Part shown: piece by piece, positions 1 through 7,957 of the stretch | How positions within the stretch are numbered: position 1 is the stretch's first letter | Layout: each line of letters begins with the position of its first letter | Assembly: GCF_907177275.1 (NCBI RefSeq) | Contig: NZ_CAJSLV010000125.1 | Coordinates: forward strand, 62,001-126,000 | DNA from: Actinacidiphila cocklensis | GTDB taxonomy: Bacteria; Actinomycetota; Actinomycetes; Streptomycetales; Streptomycetaceae | Length of the DNA: 64,000 bases | Reading direction: 5' to 3' | Translations under genes and position numbers: made by a program | The notes under the pieces: generated by a model | The model's input: the letters and a program-made list of their open reading frames with translations, nothing else | Database searches by the model: none | What the model was told of the DNA's origin: nothing

Positions 1-1
1 G

Positions 2-373
2 CTGCTCCTGCTGGGCCTCGGCCTGGGCCTGATCTTCGCCACGGCGATGAACCTCGCCACCGCCGGCAACAAGCCGCAGGACGCCGGTGTGGCCTCGGCC
101 ATGGTGAACACCAGCCAGCAGGTCGGCGGCTCGGTCGGCACCTCGCTGCTGAACACCCTCGCCACGAGCGCGGCCACCAGCTACCTCGTCGGCCGCCGCC
201 CGACACCGGGCGCGATCGCCCAGTCGCAACTGCACAGCTACGCCGTCGCGTACTGGTGGTCGGCGGGCTTCTTCGCCTTCGGCTTCGTGGTCACCTTCCT
301 GCTGTTCCGGCCGGGGCCGCCGCGTATTGCCGAGTCGGCCTCGGACGAGAACCCCGCGCCTGCCGTCCCCTGA
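2..373 (+). CDS. DHA2-family MFS exporter, C-terminal part (5' end outside window)
   Basis: The open frame runs into the left edge of the window, so only the last 123 residues are visible. They contain the end of one membrane segment (Leu/Gly rich), the DHA2 motif PQDAGVASAMVNTSQQVGGS and one more hydrophobic segment before a short polar tail. This motif is typical of 14-TM EmrB/QacA drug:H+ antiporters. The same stretch recurs almost unchanged in the complete exporter at 2965-4476, so the two are paralogues. Substrate cannot be told from sequence. The ABC ATPase gene starts 75 bp downstream on the same strand. Confidence 0.85.
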   Translation: MLLLGLGLGLIFATAMNLATAGNKPQDAGVASAMVNTSQQVGGSVGTSLLNTLATSAATSYLVGRRPTPGAIAQSQLHSYAVAYWWSAGFFAFGFVVTFLLFRPGPPRIAESASDENPAPAVP

Positions 374-448
374 CCGCCCGCGCCGTCGCCGTATCCACAT
401 CGCGGAAACCGGACCCATAAAGCTGGTGTATACAGCTATCGTTCGGCC

Positions 449-1279
449 ATGACAGCCCACGCGACAGGTGCCACGCCCACCGCGATCGCCGTCCTGGACG
501 GCGTCAGTGTTCGTCGCTACACCACCGGCCAGGTCATCCTCGACGACATCAACTGGACCGTGCGCGCGGGCCAGCACTGGGCGCTGCTCGGCGCGAACGG
601 CGCGGGGAAGACCACGGCCATGCGGCTGATCGGCGCCCTCATGCACCCGACCACCGGCACGGTAGACGTCCTCGGCCACCGGCTCGGCCGGGTCGACATG
701 CGCGAACTGCGCGCCCGCATCGGCCTGGTCTCCTCCGCGCAGAAGGTGCCGCTCGACGCGACCGCGCACACGGTCGTCCTGACCGGCCACACCGGCACCG
801 TGCAGCCGCTGTGGCGCAAGTACGACAGCGAGGTGCGCGACCGTGCCACCGAGCTGCTCGCCGAGCTGGAGATCAAGGAACTCGCCGAACGCGCCTACGG
901 GGTCTGCTCCGGCGGCCAGCGCGCCCGCATCCTGGTGGCGCGGGCGTTGATGGCCGACCCGTCGCTGCTGCTGCTCGACGAGCCGTTCAACGCCCTCGAC
1001 CTGCCCTCGCGCGAGGACCTGATCGACGCCATGCACCGGCTCGCGACGACCAGGGCGGGGCTGGCCACCATCACCGTCACCCACCACCTGGAGGAGCTGT
1101 CACCGGCGATCGGCCATGTCCTGCTGCTCAAGGAGGGCCGGGTGCTGACCTCCGGACCCGCGGAACAGGTGCTCACCGGTGAGTGGATGACGCAGTGCTT
1201 CGGCCGTCCGATCGAGGTGAGCCGGCACGAGGGACGCTGGCTGGCGCGTTCCGGCCGCGTACGCCCGGCCACACCATGA
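449..1279 (+). CDS. ABC transporter ATP-binding protein, single nucleotide-binding domain
   Basis: A 276-residue cytoplasmic ATPase. Walker A is GANGAGKTT, the signature is CSGGQRARI, Walker B is LLLLDEPFNALD and the switch histidine lies in VTHHLEEL, so it should hydrolyse ATP. The length fits one nucleotide-binding domain. No permease gene lies next to it, and similar proteins (YlmA type) are often encoded alone, so whether it serves transport is open. The start ATG has no clear Shine-Dalgarno; the upstream 30 bp hold a small AGCTG-N7-CAGCT inverted repeat (421-437) that could belong to the promoter. The gene converges with the MarR gene. Confidence 0.85.
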   Translation: MTAHATGATPTAIAVLDGVSVRRYTTGQVILDDINWTVRAGQHWALLGANGAGKTTAMRLIGALMHPTTGTVDVLGHRLGRVDMRELRARIGLVSSAQKVPLDATAHTVVLTGHTGTVQPLWRKYDSEVRDRATELLAELEIKELAERAYGVCSGGQRARILVARALMADPSLLLLDEPFNALDLPSREDLIDAMHRLATTRAGLATITVTHHLEELSPAIGHVLLLKEGRVLTSGPAEQVLTGEWMTQCFGRPIEVSRHEGRWLARSGRVRPATP

Positions 1280-1354
1280 GCGGCGGCCGCTTCGCGCGCG
1301 CTCACCCCCCGCAGGTGAGTTGCGCGGCGCGGCATTGACCGCGCCGCGCGACCT

Positions 1355-1840
1355 TCAGCGCAGCCAGGGCACATCGGCGCCTTCCGGCTGGTGCAATCCC
1401 TCGGCAATGACCCGCGAGATGTCGCCGAGCTGCCGGGTCTGCTCCGCCGTGAGCCGGTCGAAGATCGCCGACCGGACGGCGGCGACGTGCCCTGGCGCGG
1501 TGCGCACCAGCTCGGCATGGCCTGCCTCGGTCAGGACGCACACCTGGCCGCGCCGGTCGGTGGGGCAGTTCTCGCGGCGCACCCACCCGTTGCCCTCGAG
1601 GCGGGCGACCGCGTGCGACAGCCGGGACCGGGTGATCTTGACCTGCTCGGCCAGCTCGGTCATCCGCATCCGGCGGCCGGGCGTCTCGGACAGCGTGCTG
1701 AGCAGTGCGTAGTACATGTGCGGCATGCCGGCGTCGCGCTGCAGCTGACGGTCGAGATGGTCCTCGAGCAGCATCGTGGCGTGCAGGAACGCCCGCCAGG
1801 TCGCCTGCTCCTCTTCGGTCAGCCATGTCATGGCGTTCAT
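1355..1840 (-). CDS. MarR-family transcriptional regulator
   Basis: A 161-residue winged-helix regulator starting MNAMTWLTEEEQ. The helix-turn-helix lies around MRMTELAEQVKITRSRLSHAV and is followed by the wing with the DRRGQ stretch usual in MarR proteins. I chose the ATG at 1840 because upstream residues in frame do not resemble the family. A TTGAA-CC-TTCAA palindrome lies 15 bp upstream of the start, and two more copies lie in front of the dioxygenase gene at 5284-6069. I infer that the protein represses itself and that operon. The effector is unknown; an aromatic compound would fit the dioxygenase. Confidence 0.88.
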   Translation of the reverse strand: MNAMTWLTEEEQATWRAFLHATMLLEDHLDRQLQRDAGMPHMYYALLSTLSETPGRRMRMTELAEQVKITRSRLSHAVARLEGNGWVRRENCPTDRRGQVCVLTEAGHAELVRTAPGHVAAVRSAIFDRLTAEQTRQLGDISRVIAEGLHQPEGADVPWLR

Positions 1841-1854
1841 GGTAAGGCCACTTC

Positions 1855-1866
1855 TTGAACCTTCAA
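1855..1866. promoter_or_regulatory. Probable MarR operator, TTGAA-CC-TTCAA
   Basis: Perfect 5-bp arms with a 2-nt spacer sit directly upstream of the MarR start codon. The same arms and spacing recur at 6079-6090 and 6120-6131. Symmetric 12-mers of this kind are usual MarR sites; assignment to this MarR protein is inference. Confidence 0.6.
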
Positions 1867-2007
1867 TAAAAGCCCGCCGCGTGGTGCCGTGCACCGCCGC
1901 GCGCCGCCGCACCAACCGCACGCCTGGCGCCCGCGCGTATGTGACGCGAGTCACCCGGCCACCCCGAAATATCCGGGGACCAGGCCCCCGTTTAGTGTGG
2001 TGACTCG

Positions 2008-2032
2008 GAAACGGAGACTGATTGTCCGTTTC
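2008..2032. promoter_or_regulatory. Inverted repeat upstream of TetR gene, possible operator
   Basis: Arms GAAACGGA (2008-2015) and TCCGTTTC (2025-2032) are perfect inverted copies with a 9-nt spacer, 51 bp before the preferred TetR start. The position and symmetry fit an autoregulatory TetR operator. Confidence 0.45.
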
Positions 2033-2082
2033 GGATTCGTGACTGACCCATGCCACCCACGACACCCCGGGGGGAGTCCGCT

Positions 2083-2739
2083 GTGCCGCTCGACATGGAG
2101 ACCGCCGTGCCGCCGCGAGCGGTGCGGCTGCGCGCGGACGCCACCCGGAACCGGGAACGCATAATCGCCGCCGCCCGCGAGGCGATCGTCGAACTCGGCC
2201 CCGACGTCGCGCTCGACGAGGTGGCGCGCAGGGCGGGCGTCGGCAATGCCACGCTCTACCGGCACTTCACCGATCGTACGGAGCTGATCCGCCAGGTCAC
2301 GTTGTCAGTGATGGCCCGTACAGTGAAACGAGCCGAGGACGCCCTGGCGCAGGAGCCGGACGCGTTCACCGCGCTGTGCCGTTTCGTCCTCGAATCGGCA
2401 GACGAGCGGATCGGCGCTCTGTGCCCCCTGCTCTCCGACGTTTTCGACCGCCAGGACCCCGCGGTCGTCAGCCAGGTCGAACAGATGCAACGATCGATCA
2501 GCGCCATCATGGAACGCGCCCAGAGCGCGGGCCAGTTGCGCACCGACATCGCCGTCGGTGACCTGATGGTCGCCGTGACGCAGCTCACCCGGCCGCTACC
2601 GGGCACCTGCTGCGCGGGCTTCGACCGTTTCGTCCGTCGCCACCTGCAACTGTTCCTCGACGGCCTGCGCGCGCCCTCGCGCTCCGTGCTCACCGGGGAA
2701 GCCGTGACCCTGGAGGATCTGCAAGCCCGCCAGCCATAA
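2083..2739 (+). CDS. TetR-family transcriptional regulator
   Basis: A 218-residue one-component regulator. The N-terminal helix-turn-helix contains TRNRERIIAAAREAI, VALDEVARRAGVGNATLYRHF and DRTELIRQV, all standard TetR features; the rest is the ligand-binding domain. I prefer the GTG at 2083 over the in-frame ATG at 2050, because a GGGGGAG Shine-Dalgarno sits 6-7 nt before the GTG and none precedes the ATG. The DHA2 exporter begins 225 bp downstream on the same strand and is the likely target. An inverted repeat at 2008-2032 may be its operator. Confidence 0.87.
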   Translation: MPLDMETAVPPRAVRLRADATRNRERIIAAAREAIVELGPDVALDEVARRAGVGNATLYRHFTDRTELIRQVTLSVMARTVKRAEDALAQEPDAFTALCRFVLESADERIGALCPLLSDVFDRQDPAVVSQVEQMQRSISAIMERAQSAGQLRTDIAVGDLMVAVTQLTRPLPGTCCAGFDRFVRRHLQLFLDGLRAPSRSVLTGEAVTLEDLQARQP

Positions 2740-2777
2740 ACCGTTCGCAATACCCATCAGTCGGGTTATAGCGTGAT

Positions 2778-2802
2778 CAGGTTCGCCGAGTCCGCGAACC
2801 TG
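2778..2802. repeat. Inverted repeat between TetR gene and exporter
   Basis: CAGGTTCG (2778-2785) and CGAACCTG (2795-2802) are perfect 8-bp arms separated by 9 nt. It could be a weak terminator for the TetR gene or an operator for the exporter 160 bp downstream. No T tract follows. Confidence 0.4.
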
Positions 2803-2964
2803 CGCAGCCCGAGCAGCAACTCGTCCTGCCTGAGCAGAGCCGGACCCGAACCCGAAGGCCGGCTGGGATCCCTGACCCCGATCCCCCGCTGCAGCGTGGC
2901 GCCGGACCACTGCTGACACACGTCCCCACGTCCTGTCACTCCGCATCCAATAGTGAGACCAGTC

Positions 2965-4476
2965 ATGCCTGAAACACATCAGCCGGATCCGAAGCGCTGG
3001 ACAGCGCTGATATTCATCGCCATTGCCCAGCTGATGGTCGTGCTCGACGCGACCGTCGTGAACATCGCGCTGCCCTCCGCCCAGGCCGACCTGGGGATCT
3101 CCGACAGCAACAAGCAGTGGGTCATCACCGCCTACACGCTGGCCTTCGGCGGCCTGCTGCTCTTCGGCGGCCGGGTGTCCGACCTGTGGGGACGCAAGAA
3201 CACCTTCATCGTGGGCCTGCTCGGCTTCGCGGCCGCCTCCGCCATCGGCGGCGCCGCGGTGAACACCGCCATGCTGCTGGGCGCCCGCGCCCTCCAGGGC
3301 GTCTTCGGCGCCCTTCTCGCACCCGCCGCACTGTCGCTGGTCGCGGTGACGTTCACCGACGCCAAGGAACGCGCCAAGGCGTTCGGCATCTACGGCGCCA
3401 TCGCCGGCGCCGGCGCCGCGGTCGGCCTGATCCTCGGCGGCGTGCTCACCCAGGTCCTGAACTGGCGCTGGGCGCTCTTCGTGAACATCCTGTTCGCCGT
3501 GGTCGCCGTCATCGGCGCCGTCGCCGTCATCCGCGAGCCCGCCGAGGGCCGCAACCGCAACCGCCTGGACACCCCCGGCGTGGTCCTGGTCAGCGCCGGC
3601 CTCGTCGCCCTCGTGTACGGCTTCACCCGCGCCGACAGCGACGGCTGGACGGCCCCCGTCACCCTCGGCCTGCTCGTGGCCTCCGTGGTCCTGCTGGCGG
3701 CGTTCGTGTTCGTCGAGAGCCGCGTCGCGGCTCCGCTGCTGCCGCTGCGCGTCGTGACCGACCGCAACCGCGGCGGCGTCTACCTGTCGCTGGGCCTGGC
3801 CATCATCGGCATGTTCGGCCTGTTCCTGTTCCTGACGTACTACCTGCAGCTGGTGATGGGCTACTCGGCCATCAAGTCGGGCTTCGCCTTCCTGCCCATG
3901 ATCGCCGGCATGATCGTCGGCTCCACCCAGATCGGCACGCGGCTCATGCTGCGCGTCCGCCCGCGCCTGCTGATGGCTCCCGGCTTCCTGGTCGCCGCCG
4001 TCGGCATGGGCATCCTGGCGCAGATCAAGGTGGACTCGTCCTACTCCGCGGTGCTGCTGCCGGGCCTGATCCTCATGGGCCTCGGCATGGGTACGGCCTT
4101 CATGCCGGCGATGAGCCTGGCCACGCACGGGGTCCGGCCGGAGGACGCCGGCGTCGCCTCCGCAATGGTCAACACCTCGCAGCAGGTCGGCGGCTCCATC
4201 GGCACCGCGCTGCTGAACACCCTGGCCACCAGCGCGTCCGCGACCTGGGTGTCCTCGCACCTGAAGTCGCCGGCCGACCTGCAGCACCGGCTGTTCGTCA
4301 ACGAGTCCATGGTGCACGGCTACTCCGTCGCTATTTACTGGGCGACGGCGATCCTGCTGCTCTCCTCGGTGCTCGCGTTCGTCCTGGTCAACGCCGGCGT
4401 GCAGAGCGGCCCGGAGCGTGTCGACGGCGACAAGTCGGCCGACGACGACTTCGCCATCCCGGTCATCGCACACTGA
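2965..4476 (+). CDS. DHA2-family MFS drug:H+ antiporter
   Basis: A 503-residue inner-membrane exporter with about 14 hydrophobic segments. It shows the family motifs LDATVVNIALPSAQADL in TM1, GRVSDLWGRK in the first loop, GALLAPAALSL near TM4-5 and EDAGVASAMVNTSQQVGGS near the C-terminus. These define the EmrB/QacA group, which exports antibiotics or toxic organics in exchange for protons. The ATG at 2965 has a weak GTGAG upstream; a GTG at 2953 would add four residues. It follows the TetR gene on the same strand and is probably controlled by it. A strong hairpin closes the unit at 4535-4573. It is a close paralogue of the exporter cut by the left edge. Confidence 0.92.
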   Translation: MPETHQPDPKRWTALIFIAIAQLMVVLDATVVNIALPSAQADLGISDSNKQWVITAYTLAFGGLLLFGGRVSDLWGRKNTFIVGLLGFAAASAIGGAAVNTAMLLGARALQGVFGALLAPAALSLVAVTFTDAKERAKAFGIYGAIAGAGAAVGLILGGVLTQVLNWRWALFVNILFAVVAVIGAVAVIREPAEGRNRNRLDTPGVVLVSAGLVALVYGFTRADSDGWTAPVTLGLLVASVVLLAAFVFVESRVAAPLLPLRVVTDRNRGGVYLSLGLAIIGMFGLFLFLTYYLQLVMGYSAIKSGFAFLPMIAGMIVGSTQIGTRLMLRVRPRLLMAPGFLVAAVGMGILAQIKVDSSYSAVLLPGLILMGLGMGTAFMPAMSLATHGVRPEDAGVASAMVNTSQQVGGSIGTALLNTLATSASATWVSSHLKSPADLQHRLFVNESMVHGYSVAIYWATAILLLSSVLAFVLVNAGVQSGPERVDGDKSADDDFAIPVIAH

Positions 4477-4534
4477 CCGCAGGCCGATGCGATCGTACGG
4501 TCGCACCGGCCGCCCGGTTGCCGTACCAACGGCA

Positions 4535-4573
4535 GGTCCCCACCGCTTCCGTTCACTCGGAAGGGTGGGGACC
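4535..4573. terminator. Bidirectional terminator hairpin between exporter and lipoprotein genes
   Basis: GGTCCCCACC (4535-4544) and GGTGGGGACC (4564-4573) are perfect 10-bp arms; TTCCG/CGGAA inside extends the stem. It lies between convergent genes, as expected for a terminator. Confidence 0.75.
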
Positions 4574-4646
4574 CGTCGTTTGGTCGTACCGCCGGTCGTA
4601 CGACGGTACGGACGCCGCGCAGCGGTGACGTCGCAGGCTGCTTGTC

Positions 4647-5264
4647 CTACAGACCTTCCGGCCACGCATACGTCGACGGCACCTGCACCTTGTCGGCCGG
4701 TGCGCCGTAGACGACGGCGATCTCCTCGTGCGCGCCCAGCTTGATCGCTGCGGGGTCGCCGGTCTGCTCCTTGCCGTTGACGTAGACGTGCAGTTCCTTG
4801 CCGCCACCGGTCTTGAACGTGCCGAGGACGTCGTTGCCGATCGGGACGTTCCACTCGGTCATGAACTGCCCGAGGGTGAACTCCGCCTGCACCGGCGACT
4901 CGATGTGCACGACGCCCGTCGTGTCGTGCGTGTGCAGCGGGCTGATCTGCTGCTTGGGGACGTCGATGCCGATCTCCGCCGGTACGGTCACCGCCTTGCC
5001 GTCCACGAACACGTCCAGGTGGCTGTGGATGTGCAGCACCTGGCCCTCCTGCCCGAGCATCGGCAGCCCCGCCGCCTTCACCTGGGCGCTGGCGTCGGAG
5101 GGCGCGGGCCAGCTCACCGAGGACGCCGCCGGCTTGTCGTCGCCGCCGGCCGCGCTCGGAGTGCCGGCCGGGTCCTTCTTGCTGTCGGAACCGCACGCGG
5201 CCAGGGTCACAGCGCCGGCCAGGACGGCCACGCCGATCGCGATGCGTCGTTTATGCATGGGCAT
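4647..5264 (-). CDS. Secreted His-rich lipoprotein, possibly metal binding
   Basis: A 205-residue protein with a lipoprotein signal: positively charged MPMHKRR, a hydrophobic core, and lipobox TLAAC with Cys at about residue 24. After a Ser/Pro/Gly-rich spacer comes a compact domain carrying HIHSHLD and HTHD clusters. These suggest a bound metal such as copper, zinc or iron, but I do not recognise a named family. It starts 19 bp after the dioxygenase stop codon on the same strand, so the two form an operon under the TTGAA-NN-TTCAA operators. A link between an extracellular metal-binding lipoprotein and a metal-dependent ring-cleavage enzyme is plausible but unproven. Confidence 0.75.
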   Translation of the reverse strand: MPMHKRRIAIGVAVLAGAVTLAACGSDSKKDPAGTPSAAGGDDKPAASSVSWPAPSDASAQVKAAGLPMLGQEGQVLHIHSHLDVFVDGKAVTVPAEIGIDVPKQQISPLHTHDTTGVVHIESPVQAEFTLGQFMTEWNVPIGNDVLGTFKTGGGKELHVYVNGKEQTGDPAAIKLGAHEEIAVVYGAPADKVQVPSTYAWPEGL

Positions 5265-5283
5265 GGGTGAGGTGTCTTCCTGT

Positions 5284-6069
5284 TCAGCCGAGCTGGAGGG
5301 AGCGTTTCGCGAGTCCCATCCAGAATCCGTCGATGATGCTGCGCTGGCTGCCGAGTTCGGACTCGGCGGCGCCGAGCGTAACGAACAGCGGGGCGAAGTG
5401 CTCTGTCCGCGGGTGCGCCAGCCGCCCGGCGGGCGAGGTGTGCTCGAAGTCCAGCAGCGCGTCGACGTCCTGCGCGTCCAGCGCCCGCCGGCCCCAGTCG
5501 TCGAATTCCGTGGACCATGTCGGCGGCTTCGGGCCGGCGTGGCGAAGTGCGGCGAGATTGTGGGTGAAGAAGCCGCTGCCCACGATCAGCACGCCTTCGT
5601 CGCGCAGCGGTGCGAGGCGGCGGCCGATGTCCAGCAGCCCGGCCGGGTCGAGGGTCGGCATCGACACCTGCAGCACGGGGATGTCGGCGCCGGGGAACAT
5701 CTCCACCAGCGGCACGTATGCGCCGTGGTCAAGGCCGCGGTCCGGGACGTCCTGCACGGGGCTGCCGGCCCGGCGCAGCAGCTTGCGCACGTCCTCCGCC
5801 AGCTCGGGCGCGCCCGGCGCCGGATAGGTCACCCGGTAGTAGTGCTCGGGGAAGCCCCAGAAGTCGTAGACCAGCGGCACGGTGGTCGTGGCGCCGATCG
5901 CGAGCGGAGCGTCCTCCCAGTGGGCCGAGATGACCAGCACGGCCTTGGGACGCGGCAGGCCGGCCGCCCATGCCGCCAGCTGCCCCGGCCATACGGGGTC
6001 GTCGGCGAGCGGCGGAGCGCCGTGCGAGAGGTAGAGCGCGGGCATGCGCTCCGTGGCAGCTGCGGTCAT
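5284..6069 (-). CDS. LigB/DODA-type extradiol aromatic dioxygenase
   Basis: A 261-residue cytoplasmic enzyme of the class III extradiol (LigB, 4,5-DOPA dioxygenase/YgiD) family. Conserved metal-ligand regions are visible: LSHGAPP near the N-terminus, SAHWED, and LDHGAYVPL in the middle; the C-terminal PRTEHFAPL histidine is also typical. The family uses Fe(II) or Zn(II) and opens catechol rings or serves related roles. The ATG at 6069 is preferred to the upstream in-frame start because AAGGAGGGG precedes it by 2-3 nt. Two TTGAA-NN-TTCAA palindromes lie just upstream, indicating control by the MarR protein at 1355-1840. The lipoprotein gene follows after 19 bp. Confidence 0.9.
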   Translation of the reverse strand: MTAAATERMPALYLSHGAPPLADDPVWPGQLAAWAAGLPRPKAVLVISAHWEDAPLAIGATTTVPLVYDFWGFPEHYYRVTYPAPGAPELAEDVRKLLRRAGSPVQDVPDRGLDHGAYVPLVEMFPGADIPVLQVSMPTLDPAGLLDIGRRLAPLRDEGVLIVGSGFFTHNLAALRHAGPKPPTWSTEFDDWGRRALDAQDVDALLDFEHTSPAGRLAHPRTEHFAPLFVTLGAAESELGSQRSIIDGFWMGLAKRSLQLG

Positions 6070-6078
6070 GGCCCCTCC

Positions 6079-6090
6079 TTGAATGTTCAA
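6079..6090. promoter_or_regulatory. Probable MarR operator, TTGAA-TG-TTCAA
   Basis: Perfect 5-bp arms with a 2-nt spacer, abutting the Shine-Dalgarno of the dioxygenase gene. A second copy lies 41 bp further upstream, about four helical turns away and so on the same face of the helix. Confidence 0.65.
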
Positions 6091-6119
6091 GCGTACGGGA
6101 CGACGGTAGCGGCGCTTTA

Positions 6120-6131
6120 TTGAATCTTCAA
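6120..6131. promoter_or_regulatory. Probable MarR operator, TTGAA-TC-TTCAA
   Basis: Third copy of the motif, upstream copy of the pair in front of the dioxygenase operon. Its arms are identical to those at 1855-1866 and 6079-6090. Confidence 0.65.
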
Positions 6132-6174
6132 ATACTTCAGTCCATCGCGGCGGCTTCCGCCAAGGCCGAGCCGC

Positions 6175-6693
6175 TCAGCTCAGCCGCTTCTCCAGCCACG
6201 CCACGTCGTGATAGGCGCCGAACTTCCGGCCGACCTCCTCGTACACCCCGATCTGCTTGAACCCGAAACGCTGGTGGATACGTATGGACGCCTCGTTGGG
6301 CAGCGTCACGCCCGCGTACGCACGGTGTACGTCCTCCTCGGCCAGCGCCTCGAACAGCGCCGTGTACAGCAGCGTGCCGATGCCGCGGCCGCCCGCGTCC
6401 GGTGCCAGGTAGATGCTGGTCTCCACGGACGTCGCATACGCCGCCTTGGGGCGGAACGGGCTGCTGGTCGCGTAGCCCAGAATCCGCCCGTCGCTCTCCG
6501 GCTGAGCAACCAAGAGGCGGTGTGGGCCGTCTTCCGGGTGGGAGAGCAACCAGGGGCGGCGCTCGTCGGGGGTGATGGGGCTGATGTCGAAAGTGATCGG
6601 CGTCTCACGGATGTAGTGGTTGTAAATGTCCGTGAGCGCCACCAGATCATCGTCCCTACCGGCTCTGACCTGGACCTCCGTACGTTCCGGCAT
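6175..6693 (-). CDS. GNAT acetyltransferase, phosphinothricin acetyltransferase-like
   Basis: A 172-residue acetyl-CoA-dependent acetyltransferase. IYNHYIRETPITFD near the N-terminus is characteristic of the Pat/Bar/MddA/YwnH group, and the acetyl-CoA loop is seen around GGRGIGTLLYTALFE. Members acetylate phosphinothricin, methionine sulfone or sulfoximine, or other amino acid analogues; the native substrate here cannot be told. The ATG at 6693 has GAGAGG eight nt upstream. The gene is divergent from hrdD. Confidence 0.85.
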   Translation of the reverse strand: MPERTEVQVRAGRDDDLVALTDIYNHYIRETPITFDISPITPDERRPWLLSHPEDGPHRLLVAQPESDGRILGYATSSPFRPKAAYATSVETSIYLAPDAGGRGIGTLLYTALFEALAEEDVHRAYAGVTLPNEASIRIHQRFGFKQIGVYEEVGRKFGAYHDVAWLEKRLS

Positions 6694-6757
6694 GACATGA
6701 CCTCTCAATGTGGCGGGACAGGGTACTGCATGATCATAAAAAATAGGTGACGACATG

Positions 6758-6783
6758 GGAATTGTGTCCGGATTCCAGTCGTT
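6758..6783 (+). promoter_or_regulatory. Predicted SigR-type promoter for hrdD (GGAAT-N18-GTT)
   Basis: GGAAT at 6758-6762 is followed after exactly 18 nt by GTT at 6781-6783. This equals the published consensus for the thiol-stress sigma factor SigR, and S. coelicolor hrdD is a known SigR target. The site is 145 bp before the hrdD start codon. Confidence 0.6.
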
Positions 6784-6927
6784 ATCCCGATCGGATGGGG
6801 CAAGCGCACAGCAGAGCCGAAGAGCTACGGCAGCCACCCCAAAGGCTGCGCCAGCAACTCCACGGCAACGGCTGTGACCGTACCCGGTCCGACCGAGACC
6901 GACCGCACCTTCGTAAAGGGAGCACGC

Positions 6928-7923
6928 ATGGCAACCCGTGCCGTCGCCCGTCGTCACGCAGGCGGGACCAGCAGCGTTCGCGCAGCAGGCGGGGAAGTAG
7001 CCGACCGCGACCTCGTCGGCATGTACCTGGACGAGATCGCGCGTACGCCGCTGCTCGACGCCGCCCGCGAGGTCGAGCTGTCCCGTGACATCGAAGCGGG
7101 CGTCTACGCCGAGCGTATCCTCGCCGGCGATCCGGAGCTGCCCGCAGGCGCGGGCAGCGACGGCAAGCGCGAGGAGCTCGAGGCCCTGGTGGCCGCGGGC
7201 GAGCAGGCCAAGGACGTCTTCATCCGCTCCAACCTGAGGCTCGTCGTCGCCGTGGCCCGGCGCTACCCGCGCAGCGGCCTGCCGCTGCTGGACCTGATCC
7301 AGGAGGGGAACGCCGGCCTGGTCCGCGCCGTCGAGAAGTTCGACTACGCCAAGGGCTTCAAGTTCTCCACCTACGCAACGTGGTGGATCAGGCAGGCCAT
7401 CACCCGGTCCATCGCCGACCAGTCCCGCACCATCAGGCTGCCGGTCCACCTGGTCGAGGAACTCGGCAGGATCCGCCGCGTGCAGCGGGAATTCAACCGC
7501 GAACACGGCCGCGACGCCGAGCCCGCCGAGATCGCCACCGAGCTGGCCTCCACCCCGGAGCGTGTTTCGGACGTTCTGGACTGGGCACGTGACCCGGTAT
7601 CCCTGAATATGTCGGTGGATGCCGAAGGTGAGACCGAGTTCGGCGACCTGGTCGAGGACGGCGCCGCGCCGTCCCCGGAGGACTCCGTGCTGGTTATGCT
7701 GCGCCGCGAGGAGCTGGACGGACTGATCGACCGGCTCGACGACCGCACCGCCTCCATCATCCGCGCCCGCTACGGCATCGTGGACGGCCGTGAGCGTACG
7801 CTCACGGAGGTCGGCAAGGAGCACGGCCTCACCCGCGAGCGCATCCGGCAGATCGAGAAGCACGCCCTCGCCGACCTGAAGCGGATGGCCCGCGCGACCG
7901 GCCTGGACTACGAAGCCGCCTGA
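6928..7923 (+). CDS. hrdD: RNA polymerase sigma factor, HrdD-type (sigma-70 group 2)
   Basis: A 331-residue primary-like sigma factor. It has region 1.2 (DLVGMYLDEIARTPLLD), region 2 with the DLIQEGNAGLVRAVEKFD and KGFKFSTYATWWIRQAI blocks, region 3, and a region 4 ending in TRERIRQIEKHALADL. There is no long acidic N-terminal region 1.1, so it is a dispensable group 2 factor. The N-terminus MATRAVARR and the length match HrdD of Streptomyces. AAAGGGAG precedes the ATG by 5 nt. A SigR-type promoter at 6758-6783 supports the hrdD assignment and implies induction by disulfide stress. Confidence 0.9.
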   Translation: MATRAVARRHAGGTSSVRAAGGEVADRDLVGMYLDEIARTPLLDAAREVELSRDIEAGVYAERILAGDPELPAGAGSDGKREELEALVAAGEQAKDVFIRSNLRLVVAVARRYPRSGLPLLDLIQEGNAGLVRAVEKFDYAKGFKFSTYATWWIRQAITRSIADQSRTIRLPVHLVEELGRIRRVQREFNREHGRDAEPAEIATELASTPERVSDVLDWARDPVSLNMSVDAEGETEFGDLVEDGAAPSPEDSVLVMLRREELDGLIDRLDDRTASIIRARYGIVDGRERTLTEVGKEHGLTRERIRQIEKHALADLKRMARATGLDYEAA

Positions 7924-7935
7924 CAGCTCCATAAC

Positions 7936-7957
7936 GCCGGTCCGCCCGCGGACCGGC
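7936..7957 (+). terminator. Hairpin after hrdD
   Basis: GCCGGTCC (7936-7943) and GGACCGGC (7950-7957) form a perfect 8-bp stem with a short GC loop, 12 bp after the stop codon. No T tract follows, which is usual in this genus. Confidence 0.6.

Noticed and set aside
2740..2964. Remnant of a gene between TetR and exporter
   Set aside because: Translations in all frames show no family motif, and the only structure is the 8-bp inverted repeat.
2596..5196. Very long minus-strand frame, 866 codons
   Set aside because: It runs antisense across the exporter and TetR genes, has Gln/Arg/Gly-rich composition and no domain. High GC third positions create such frames. Similar frames at 6175-8763, 56624-58039 and 60533-63436 were dropped for the same reason.
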